NCBI RefSeq assembly: GCF_037176765.1
Contig: NC_090034.1
Coordinates: 89,808,000 to 89,871,999 of the forward strand
From: Anolis sagrei
Lineage: Eukaryota > Chordata > Lepidosauria > Squamata > Anolidae
Direction: 5' to 3'
DNA length: 64,000 bases
The translations under genes and the position numbers were made by a program. Below the pieces are notes generated by a model. The model was not told the origin of the DNA. It saw only the letters and a list, made by a program, of their open reading frames with translations, and did no database searches. Below are positions 11,059 through 23,200 of the stretch, piece by piece (the stretch's first letter is position 1; each line of letters opens with the position of its first letter).

Positions 11059-12474
11059 CAGTGTTTCTCAACCTTCCTAATGCCACGACCTCTTAGTAAG
11101 GTTCCTCATGTTGTGGTGACCCCCAACCATAAAATTACTTTCATTGCTACTTCATAACTGTAATTTTCTACTGTTATGAATCGTAATGCAATTATCTGAT
11201 ATGCAGCATGTATTTTCATTTACTGGACCAAATGTGGTACAAATACCCAATCATCCCAACTTTGAATACTGGTGGGGTGGGGGGAGGGGATTGATTTTGT
11301 CATTTGGGAGTTGTAGTTGCTGAGATTTATAGTTATTTGTTGTAACATGCACAGATATCTATAACAACAATTACAAAAACTGTAGATTGCCAGTCACAAT
11401 TTCTATATTCTAAGAATTTCTACATTGAATGTAACACGAGAACATTCACACGATTAATTAAAGACTGTTTACAGGAATTGAATCCAAAAACTATAAATGC
11501 TGATAGGAAATCAAAACAGAACTGATAGCCACCTATAAGAATTGAATTACAACATCATAACACTTGATGAAGACATTGCGAAACAAGGGAAACAACCCGG
11601 GAGACCTTGTTGTGTGTCACTGTCATTGATGTTGTTTATGGAAGAAGATCTTTCGACAACATAGAAAGTGTTATTTTGTGCCACTGCGCCGGATATTGTT
11701 TAACTGTTGTTTTGGAAGCTCTAAGCTCATTGTGTTGACGAAATATTGATAAACCATGTGTCATTGTTTTTGATGTTGTTTATGAAAGAAGATCTTTCAA
11801 TAATATAGGAAGTGTTATTTTGTGTCACTGTGCCTGACATTATGTAATTGTGATTTTGGAAGCGCTAGTTTTACTATGTTAACAAAGTATTGAAAAATTA
11901 TCTTCCAATTATAAACAGTCTTTAATTAATCGTGTGAATGTTCTCATGTTACATTCAATGTAGAAATTCTTAGAATATAGAAATTGTGACTGGCAATCTA
12001 CAGTTTTTGTAATTGAGATTTATAGTTAACCTACAATCAAAGAGCATTCGAACTCCACCAACGATGGAATTGAACTAAATTTGGTACACAGAACTCCCAT
12101 GATCATCAGAAAATACTGGAAGGGTTTGGTGGGCATTGGCCTTGAGTTTTGGAGTTGTAGTTCACCTACATCCAGAAAACACTGTGGACTCAAACAACAA
12201 TAGATATGGACCAAACTTGGCACAAATACTCAATATGCCCAAATGTGAACACTGGTGGAGTTTGGGGAAATAAACCTTGACATTTGGAAGTTGTAGTTGC
12301 TGGGATTTATAGTTCACCTACAATCAAAGTGCATTCTAGATCCCACCAACAATAGAATTGGGCCAAACTTCTCACACAAAATCCCCATGACCAACAGAAA
12401 ATGCTTTGTTTTCTGGTGTTCTTTGGTGACCCCTCTGACACCCCCTGACCCGACCCCTAGGTTGAGAAACGCTG
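11059..12474 (+). mobile_element. hAT-like non-autonomous element with nested insertion
   Basis: Ends CAGTGTTTCTCAACCT and, inverted, CAGCGTTTCTCAACCT. The body repeats phrases such as GGGAGTTGTAGTTGC and GGATTTATAGTTCACC, seen in several other copies in this window. It is flush between two 48-bp direct repeats (11011-11058, 12475-12522). The 678-bp stretch 11336-12013 is a separate insertion. No coding capacity. Confidence 0.75.
11336..12013. mobile_element. Fold-back insertion with 103-bp inverted arms
   Basis: Arms at 11369-11471 and 11912-12014 are nearly perfect reverse complements. The loop holds two direct repeats with a 144-nt period, starting at 11614 and 11758 (ATGTTGTTTATG, GAAGATCTTTC and AGTGTTATTTTGTG recur). 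It is flanked by TGAGATTTATAGTTA at 11321-11335 and 12014-12028, a 15-bp target duplication. No ORF. A stretch at 11569-11610 vaguely recalls a hammerhead core (TTGATGA, GAAAC). Family unknown. Confidence 0.7.
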
Positions 12475-12669
12475 CTATTGCCTGAAGCAAAATATTCACA
12501 TCATCCACTTAGACCTCTAGATGACCCCCAAAGACCTAGTTGATGTCTGCAAATATCATCATTTCACATCTGACTACAGGAACACAAACAGATTTTTCAG
12601 TATCTCAATGACACTCAAGACCTCCAACACCCATTGAATTGCCACAGAGAAGCTTCAGTGGCTCTAGAG

Positions 12670-12804
12670 CAGAATTTCTCAAACTGTGCTCCTCCTAGTG
12701 TTTTGGACTTCAGCTTCCACAATTCCTAACAGCTGATAGCCTGGCAGGGATTTCTGGAAGCTGAAGTCCAAAACACTTGGAGGAACATAGTTTGAGAAAC
12801 ACTA
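12670..12804. mobile_element. hAT-type palindromic MITE
   Basis: Two long complementary arms (TTTCTCAAACT, TCCTCC, TTTTGGACTTCAGC) with a short centre. Flanked by CTCTAGAG (12662-12669) and CTTTAGAG (12805-12812), an 8-bp target duplication with one change. It is about 140 nt downstream of the SULT2 stop, so it may be inside the 3' UTR. Confidence 0.8.
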
Positions 12805-12946
12805 CTTTAGAGTAATTCTGGAAATCAGCAATACACAGCTGACAACTACTTCAGCATGCAAAACTATGACACTAGACTGAGATACATAGGGTTATGGTCC
12901 TATAGTATTAGGAAACAGAGCAGCAGATGGAGCATTCAGGGATTCT

Positions 12947-13056
12947 TCAATCCCACTGGAAGGTCACATTTACATGCTGCATTTTCTCCTGATATACTCG
13001 GTCAAAGTATTCACTTTGTGCCACTGTCAGGTGATTCTTCCAGTCCCCGGAGACTC
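12947..13056 (-). CDS. SULT2 coding exon 6 (C-terminus)
   Basis: 110 nt. It encodes [20 protein letters not shown], then [16 protein letters not shown] and TGA. The RKGxxGDWKNHxT element that closes over PAPS spans the exon 5/6 junction. Acceptor TTGTTGTTCCAG. Confidence 0.96.
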
Positions 13057-13756
13057 CTGGAACAACAAAAAGAGAAACAGTAAATGCACAGAAGGGCAAC
13101 CACCACATTAAAATGAATTGCCTTAAAATGGCCATCCTTACCATTGTGCAAAGTAAGATGGCAGGTACTGAAGGACACTTGAGACATTGTACGTATCCAA
13201 GTCCTATCTATTCATTTACAGCAACTCATCACATTACCAGCAAATGGCCATCAAGCAAGTCCGAAAACAGTACCATGTGTATCACATGACATTCTCTACA
13301 GCAGGGATTCTCAAACTTATTCAGCCAGGAAGCCCTTTTTGAAGCAAAAGTTTCTCACGGAGCCCCAAGAAATGTTTATATATTATAGTATATATTATAT
13401 GTATTGTGAATATGTCAAGACTCATTGCATGTTAAAATTTGAGAGACAGGCCTGGCCAGTGGCAGATGGGTGGAGAGTGTTTGTGTGAACTAATTGAAAC
13501 ACACATGAACAAATTCCTATTGACATTACACATATCTCATTTGTACTGCAAAAAAAAAAGTGTGTGTCGGGGGTGGGGGGGGGGGCAAGAGAAGAATACA
13601 ATATTTAAAATAGGGACAATTTTAACCAACATTAACTTAACAGTATTTGACTGGAAGACCCCAGGGGCCATCCAGTCCCAGTCTCTTTTGCCATGGAGGA
13701 AAAGCACAATAAAAGCACCCCCAACGGATGACCAACCAGCCTCTGGCATAATAGTA

Positions 13757-13787
<31 letters not shown>

Positions 13788-14183
13788 TAGGAGTAGCCCT
13801 AGGTGCCACCCAGGCAACCCCTTTATGCTATATAGCAGTGGTTTTCAACCAGTGGGCCACGAGAATGAAAATCCAGTCTGTGAACATCCGTCCTTTTTAT
13901 TTTATTTTATTTCCGTTCCTTTCCACAGAGCTGACCGGCCCTGCCCTGTTTGGTACTAATGTTGGAGAGTGGGCCCTGGCCAAAATAAGGTGGGGAACCA
14001 CTGCAATACAGAAAAAGCACAAAGCACCCCGGCAGATGGCAATCCAGCCTCTGTAGTAGTAATAGTAGTAGTAGTAGTAGTAGTAGTAACAGGAACCACC
14101 CCAAGGATCACCCAGTACAACCGCCTTCTTCCTGCAGGAAAAGTATAATCAAAGCACCCCTAAGAGATGGCCACCTAGCCTTT

Positions 14184-14229
<46 letters not shown>

Positions 14230-17200
14230 GTTATTTATTTTGTATCAAAAGCATTGCATAAATTTGTATAAAACTGATAAAAATAGAAGGAGCACAAGTA
14301 GCTAAATATCTTTTGACCAAAAACAGGCAACAGCGACCACATTGACTGTAGCCTCAAACAATTCTTCCTCTGTACATGAGGCAGGACATTGCAGACAAGC
14401 ATACAGATGTTGTCTGTTCTGCTCCACAGTCACACAAAGTGGAGGCTTCTTTTAGGTAGTGCTATTTTGCCAGGTTGCCTTTTGATTTGCCCACTCCACG
14501 TCTGAATCTGTTCAGGGACTTCCAAGTTGCCCATTCTTGGCTTGCCCCTGGAAGCAGACCCAAAAGCATTGCTTTTAAACACAACAACAACAACAACAAC
14601 AACCACAACAACAACAGAAACCCAGGGGGCATCCATTTCAACTCTCTTCTGCCATGCAGGAAAAGCACAATCAAAACACTCTCTGAGGTGGAGGGAGTGA
14701 TATAGGGTATTGGAAGCAAAGAAGGTGAGGAGAGGGAAGGGTTTGTGCATCAAGGAAAAGAATGTGAGCAGCAAGGGAGCCAGGGGAGAAAGGATCTGTT
14801 TTCCCGAAAGACACTGCTGCTGTTGTTTTGGCAGCTCCGGACTTTAATTTCCTTTCATTTCTCAGGAGGAGAAGGAAACAGGAGGAGGCAGGAAGCAACA
14901 TGGCACTAAGGAGCCTCTGACTATCTTTTGTGGGGCCCCAAGAGCTTCACGGAGCACAATTTGAGAACCTCTGCTCTACACCCATAAGATCAAAGTGCAG
15001 TCTTTAGGCTCAATGGAAGACCCTGCCCAGTTGCCAATGTCCATGTAAGATTCAATTGCTGGTCTAGTCATCTTATTTATATGGAAAGAAGGGGATGCCA
15101 TCTGCTTCTGTAAGTTAGGAAGTAAAATATCAATGGCCACTCTCCAAGTTGAAGCAAATACCCATAAGCTCCCCATTTCACTTAAGCTTTTACCTTTTCT
15201 CATGAAGTTTCCTGTGTTGTGATCAAAATATTTATCTGGCACCTGAGAGAAGTTGGACATTTTGTTATCCTTCATCTTATGAAAAGATGCATTTTCCACC
15301 ACAGAGTCTATCTGCTGGCTGTTCAGGGTTTTTCCAAAGATCTGACCAAGCTTTTTCACACTATCTCGGGGATTCTGGGGAAGACAAGAGTAAGTAAGAA
15401 AGACTGGGAATCTTCAGCCTCACACCAGATTCCAACTCAAATATTTGCCCCTTGTTCCATTTTTGCAGGGTGGGTGGTTGACTGAGCATGCTACCTGAAT
15501 GTTTCTTGCCTTGCCTGCTATTGTTGGACAAACAAGTCAGTTGAACAGGAGAAGAATCCTGGCCTCAAACATTCAATCTGCCATCTTGTCCTAAGCTGTG
15601 TCTAGGAAGGACAGTTCCAAGGGATCGCCTAACAGCATAGACATGAGACTGGACATGGAATTTCAGTTTGTAGGACAAGACCTTTTCATCTGTTCAAGAG
15701 AGGTACTAACTGCAGGAATATTTAGTATGTATTCATTTATAATTCATGTTACGGTTTGACAATGCATGCAGACCATCTAAAAGATTGGCCCTTTGTATAT
15801 TCAAAAATGAGCAGTCCAGTCCAGCGGAGTTGATGGTGTAGGGGCATCACTTCATTGCTGGCATCCAGACAATGTGGCCAGTCCAGCAGAGTTGATGATG
15901 GAGGACCATTGCTTCAATGCTGGTGGTCTTTGCTTCTTCCAGCATACTGAGATTTGTCCGCTTGTCTTCCCAAGAGATTTGTAGGATTTTTCAGAGGCAA
16001 CACTGATGGAATTGTTCCAGAAGTTGCATGTGCCATCTGTAGACAGTCCATGTTTCACAGGCATATAACAGGGTTAGGAGGACAATAGCTTTATAAACAA
16101 GCACCTTGGTATCCCTACGGATATCCCGATCTTCACTCTCTGCTTCATTTGGAAAAATGCTGCACTTGCAGAGCTCAGATGGTGTTGTATTTCAGTGTCA
16201 ATGTTGACTTTTGTGGAGAGGTGGCTGCCAATGTAGCGGAAGTGGTCAACATTTTCTAATATTACACCATTAAGCTGTATTTCTGGCATTGCAGAGGGAT
16301 TGGCTGGTGACTACTGGAAGAGCATTTTGGTTTTCTTGATGTCCAATGAGAGACCAAGCTTCTCGTATGCTTCTACAAAGGTGTAAAAGTAGTTTGTAGG
16401 TCTTCTGAATACACACAGACTACATTATCATCGGCATATTGGAGTTCTATAACAGACATTGTTGTGACCTTGTGACCAAAATCATTCCCCAGCTATATCC
16501 CTTCAGGAATGGCCCAAACTTGTTGACCTTAATTACTCCAATTACTCAGCCTGTGGATTGCAATTCACCATGATGAGTCTTTTTCTCTTAACACATACAC
16601 AATACATGGTAGGGATCCCACAAGAAATTCTCCATGCACCTTAATAATTCGGTGGTCAAATGAGATTAATGTTTATTTTAGAAACAAGAGTGATTGCCTT
16701 CACTCCGTTAATAGTGTAGCCATCCAAGAAATCCATCTAAAAATATTAGCGAATATATATATCTGTAGTTGAACCTTGTGTACAAGCTAGCAAGCCTTAC
16801 TGGGAATGGAACACTTCCTATTTCCTACCCGAGAGACATAGAACAGTTTCTCAGACAAAGGAAACAAAAAGATTGGTCATCTTTCTCAAAGAAAGAAGAA
16901 GTGACCTCAATACATAGAAGCAAATAAAAAGGCATTCATATACCAATCTAAGACAGGAGAGGATACTGTTTTGCCTCTCACCTGCTCCCATGATCACTTA
17001 ATAATATTTGCAGTTACAACATTTTGCATGTGCTAAAACTTTAAATTTAACTTTTCTTTAATAATTAAGAAGAGAAAAGGGGAGGTTGTTTATGGACAGA
17101 AATTTTTGTGATAGGGAACTAGGATTTTTTCACCAAAATGAATATTGGCAGTACAGTAGATATATGAGCATAGCCAGAATTCCAACCATACATGCAGCAG

Positions 17201-20200
17201 CTCTTCATAAGTGAAGAAGAAGAAGTTGGGTCTGTCCTTCAACTCCATCCAGCCTCTCACATGGTCAAACCAAGAGCCAAATGGCACTAGAAGAGGAAAG
17301 CAGAAACAACGATTGAATGCAAATGCATGAGAGAGTATTGTGGTGTTGGAATGGAACAGGTACAACAATGATGCATCTAGAGCAAACTTGTCCAACAAAC
17401 TTCAACCTCTGATGGAGTTTCAGGGGGTTAACCTGACATCATGTGAGTTGTAGTTGACCCACAACCTTATGCATGTTGTACAATTAAAAAAATGACTTTT
17501 TCAAATAACCCGGGCAACGCTGGGTATCCAAGCTAGTCTATATAAATAAAAATGTAATGTTCGTTTGTGGGATTAACGTAACTCAAAAACCACTACACGA
17601 ATTGCCACCAAATTTGGACAAAATACACCTACTAGTCCAAGAAGTGACCATCACTAAAAAAAATGGATTTTGTCATTTGGGAGTTGTAGTTGCTGGGATT
17701 TATAGTTCACCTACAATCAAATAGCATTCTGAACCCCATCAACAATGAACTTGAACCAAACTTGGTGCATAGGACTCCTACAACCAACAGAAAATTCTGG
17801 AAGGGTTTGGTGGGCATTGACCTTGAGTTTTGGAGTTGTAGTTCAACTACATCCAGAGAGCACTGTGGACTCAAACAATGATGGATCTGGACCAAACGTG
17901 GCACAAATACTGAATATGTCCAAATGTGAACACTGGTGGAGGTTGGGGAAAATAGACCTTGACATCTGGGAGTTGTAGTTACTAAGATTTATAGTCCACT
18001 TACAATCAAAGAGCCTTCTGAACCCAACCAACAATAGAATTGGGCCAAACCTCCCACACAGAACACCCACAACCAACAGAAAATACTGTGTTTTCTGGTG
18101 GTCTTTGGCGACCCTTCTGACAACCCCTCATGACCCCCTCCCCAGGGGTCCTGATCCCCAGGTTGAGAAATGCTTCCTCAAAGCCATCCAGTCCAACTCC
18201 CTTCACCAGGGCAAGAAAACATAATCAAAGCCCTCCTGAAAAAGAGCCACCCAGCCATAGATATAGATAGATAGATATGATTCAGACACACACATGTATA
18301 TGACAAATATAATATCATAGATTTGAAAGGGACCCCTAAAGAAGAACAATTATATGTTGCATGTTCCAGAGTAGGCAAACCAGATAATCTCTACATCAAC
18401 ACTGAAAAAGAAACAGCAAGAAATACTGTTTACCCACGACATTACATATATTAGAAACCAACACTTTCTCGTTACTTTATTTTCCAGATCACCAGACTGG
18501 GCCACAGCAACGTGTGGCAGGGGACAGCTAGTATTAATAAAATACCCAGAGGCCAACTATTGCAACATAACATGGAGCTGCCATAGGTATTAGGATTCTC
18601 CTGACCTGGTATTTCTATCACTAAATTCCATTTCATTTCTGCCCTAGTCAATGCATTAGCAATTTGTCCCACAAATCAACAGATTCTTGCATTCCATCCA
18701 TTAAGATATAACAATAACACAAGAGTCACGACTGTGTTCTCAAGGTCTCAAGACCTTATTTCTGATTCTGGCTAAAAGAAAGTAAGTACAATAGTCATTA
18801 ATTGCCGGTCTGCTGCCGTCTATGCTGAAAATGTCAGTTGATGGGTTCTTTCCATACCATCTCCTTTCAGAAATGTCTCCAAGAACTCTTCTATTGTCCC
18901 AGGATCCTGGAATCCTTTAAAAGATTTGGAAAAGTGGTAATGTGAGACCAGAACATCTTTGGGGTTGCGCATGACATAGATAATCTGTAAGAAACAAAAG
19001 GATTGCTTTCAAGAGGGGGACATAGCCAGCATCCAACATCTTTATTTTCATATTATTATTTCATATTCTCCTAGAATCACATCAAGGAGCCTCCCACATG
19101 CTTTTCTACATGATGTATCATGGTGCTGCAGAGTCAGCCCATATCTCTGCTGTACTCCATGGGTGCTTCGACCCTATTGAATTGACACTACTTGAACTGC
19201 CATGGCTCAATGCTACAAAATCCTGGGAGGTCTCATTCACCAGAATTCTTTAAGAGAGAAGGTGAAATACCTTGTAAAAATACACCCCATGACAACATAT
19301 AAAAGTTTACATTATGACTTCTCCTACCTTGGCCTTGGAATTGAGAAAGGACTTGGGGAAAATCTGGAATTGTAGGTGAGAAGACAGACGTCTGGGCGGA
19401 GAATCTGCCAAAGCTTTTTTCAGGCCATCTTCAGTCTCAATCCATGGTGACCGATCCCACACCGGTAAACTGCGTACCCATGATGGGTCCCCATCATGTT
19501 GGATCAACCCCAAGATCTCCAACATCCAGTTGGTACCTAGGCAGGAGTCCATTGATTATGAAGCGGCCTCTTTTTCCCCAGGACTCTTCATTTCTGCAAT
19601 ACACCCACCCATCAATTTTCCTATTTCCCTTCCCTACCACTGTCCAATGGTAATTTTCGCCATTTTCAAATCTGGAGACAAATCAGAAGAACCAGAATTG
19701 GTCTTTGTAAGGAGCTGGTAATTAGATCTGTGAGTTCCTATGAGATCAGGATGGCACTTGTTCAAGTTGATACCCAAATATGAATATTCCTTTGGGTTGG
19801 GGTCAAGTGAAGATCTTCAAAAGGATTTTACTTTTCTTTTTAAAATTCAAGGAGCTTTAATAAAAAACATGACTGCAAGTTTTGCTTGAATAAAATTAGG
19901 TGTAGAAAGATATAGTGACGTGTAGAGGATAAATTGTTTTCAAAAGTTGTTGTTGAACATGTTCCTGCTCTCCTTCAACCAACAGACCAAGAACTTCCTA
20001 TTTAAACAGATGGATTGTTTTTAATCTGGTTGGGGCAGTGCAATAAGGAGATTTATACATGCTTTTCATTGTTTTAAATTAATGTTTTGTTTACAAGGAT
20101 TTCATTTAATGTTGTTTATAGAGATTGAATATCCCTTATCCAAAATGCTTGGGGTCAAAAGTCTCTTAGATTTTTGATTTCTTTCAGATTTTGAAATGTG

Positions 20201-23200
20201 CTTACACACAGTGTGAGTTATCATGGAGATGGAACCCAAGTCCAAATACAAAATACATACTTTTATACTTTACACCAGGGGTCCTCAAACCTTTTAAACA
20301 GAGGGCCGGGTAACAATCCCTGAAACTGTTGGAGGGCTGGATTATAATTTGAAGGGAAAAAAACCTGAATGAATTCCTATGCACACTGCACATATCTTAT
20401 TTGTAGTGCAAAAAAAAACACTTAAAAACAATAATTAAAATGAAGGACAATTTAAACAAATATAAACTTATTAGTATTTCAGTGGGAAGTATGGGCCTGC
20501 TTTTGGCTGATGAGACAGGATTGTTGTTGTTGTGTGCTTTCAAGTTGTTTCAGACTTATGTTAATGAGGGCCGGGTAAATTACCTTGGAGGGCCGTATCC
20601 GGCCCCGGGTCTTAGTTTGGGGACCCCTGCTTTACACTTTTACCCTGAAGCAGGCCCGTAGCCAGGATTTACACGGTAGTACACGCTCTGGTCACATCCC
20701 GCCTTGACTACTGCAACGCTCTCTACGTGGGGCTGCCCTTGAAGACGGCCCGGAAGCTCCAGCTAGTCCAGCGCGTGGCAGCCATGTTACTAACAGGAGC
20801 AGGACGCAGGGAGCACACAATGCCCTTGTTGTCCCAGCTCCACTGGCTGCCGATCTGCTACCGGGCCCAATTCAAGGTGCTGGTGTTGGCCTACAAAGCC
20901 CTAAACGGTTCCGGCCCAAAATACCTATCTGACCGCATCTCGACCTATGAGCCCACGAGGACCTTGAGATCGTCTGGGGAGGCCCTTCTCTCGATCCCGC
21001 CTGCCTCACAGGCACGCCTGGCGGGGACGAGGGATAGGGCCTTCTCGGTGGTGGCCCCCCGGCTGTGGAACACCCTCCCTGTAGACATCAGACAGGCGCC
21101 CTCCCTTATGACATTCCGCAAGAGCCTAAAGACGTGGTTGTTTGAGAAGGCGTTTGACTAAGTGCTATAACAAATTGGCAATGATGAGTGGAACGGAATA
21201 TGGATAACATGATTGGATTGTGATTCTATGATGAGACGTCGCGAATGATTTAGTGTAATGGTATTATTAATAGTGATGTTGTTATTGTTGTTTATGATAT
21301 TGCTTTCATTGTAAATTGTCTTTTTATATGTTGTACACCGCCGTGAGTCGTCCTAGGGCTGAGAATGGCGGTCAACAAATGCAGTAAATAAATAAATAAA
21401 ATAAATAAATTTTGATTCGGAGGGGGGGGGGCTGAGTTTGATTCGGGGGGGGGGGTGCTGAGTCTGAGAGAAAGAGGGTCTACCCTAGCAAACCTTTTTT
21501 ATCGTTACCCCAATACCCTCATGCATATGGAATATATTGAGCATGGTGATCAAATCATGATATGAATAAACATAACAGTTGAAATAATGTACCAGTAAGG
21601 CATTCTCGTGCACCACCATGAGAATTGGGGGGGGGGGGGGGCTGAAGCCCCTGAAGGTAATTTTATACATGTCTGCCCTGAAGGTAATTTTATACAAAAT
21701 ATTTAAACTCTGTACATGAATTCTGTGTACATTGAATCATCAGAAAGCTAAGGTGTCATTCTCTTAACCACCAATATGGATGATTTTGGAGTATTTTGAA
21801 TTGTGGAGTTCCGGGTAAGTGATGCTCAATCTGTACTTTTGTATTCCTGACTCTTTTAGCTATGTTGTTTTAACTTTTGTTGTGAACTACTTTGGGTCCC
21901 ATGATGGAGAAAAAGGAGGATCTAAATTAAAGAAAGAAAGAAATTATTAAACAAAATTATAACGTATTAAACATGCACTTTCCTTCTGGTGCATCTGGAA
22001 TGTAGCAGCTGTAAAATGAGAGTTTTCAAGTGCCCAGTTTAAAGGACTGACTTAATTTAGGAAGCCAGTGTTTGGATGCTCAAAAGGCCAGATTAAATTG
22101 TTAAGTCAAACAAGGTGTCAGAGTGTGGACACCTTTGATAGTCTAGGACAGTGGTTCTCAACCTGGGGTCCCCAGATGTTTTTGGCCAACAACTCCCAGA
22201 AATCCCAGCCAGTTTGCCAGCTATTAGGATTTCTGGGAGTTGAAGGCCAAAAACATCTGGGGACCCCAGGTTGAGAACCACTGGTCTAGGACTTTGAGAG
22301 CAGTGTGGTACAATGCTGTGTTTTTTGAGTGGCCTTATAGCTAACGCTCTGATAGCTGAGATCCTCTAACTTTATCCTAAAGAGATCCAAAACAATCCCT
22401 GTTTCTCCTTCACATTTAAATTAAGTTAAAATTGCCATCCTGCCCTTAAACCTGTCATCGGTGATGGACTGGATGAGAGCTAATAAGTTGAAGGTAAATC
22501 CAGAAAAAAACCCAGTTACTCCTGGTCAGTCAGAAGGTGGATAAGGGTGTGGGATTACAGCCTGTGCTGAATGGGGCCACACTCTCCCTGAAGACACAGG
22601 TTCGCAGTCTGGAGATGCTCCTGGACTCATTGCTGACCCTGGAACCCCAAACCTTGAGATGCCAGGTCTGGCCATGGTAGTCCATGCCTTGGTTACTTCC
22701 CATTTGGACTACTGCAACACTCTCTAGGTGGGGCTACCTTTTAAGATAGTTCAGAAACTGCAACTAGTTTAGAGATCGTGGGTCAGGTTACTAACTCGAG
22801 TACCATATCGTTAGAGGACGATTCCCATGCTGTGGCAGCTCCACTGGCTGCCAATTTGCTTCCAGGCTAAATACAAAATGCTGGTCATTGCTTATAAAGC
22901 CCTAAATAGTTCAGGGCCTGACTATTTGAAAAACCACATCTCCATATCCAAACTGGCTCAAGCACTGCAATCTGCGGAGGAGGCCCTTCTCTCGATCCCA
23001 TTCGCATCTCAAGCATGGCTGGTGGGAATGAGAGAAGAGACCTTCTCCATGATCACTCCCCACTTCTGGAACTCCCTCCCAAAAGAATTAAAAACTGCCC
23101 TCTCCTCACCTTTAAAAAGTTGCTAAAAACACACCTATGCACTCTGGTATATGGAGAGGAGGAAGACTAATATGTCTCTATATTTATTACTGTCTAGATA

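Noticed and set aside
11569-11625. Second hammerhead-like stretch in the fold-back element
   Set aside because: The first core base is T instead of C and stem II does not pair well; kept only as a remark.
13439-14056. 205-codon open frame
   Set aside because: Lies inside a hAT-type element and reads through an ATA repeat as poly-Ile.
20727-21161. 144-codon open frame
   Set aside because: A real coding relic of an L2-type LINE, not a host gene; annotated as a mobile element.
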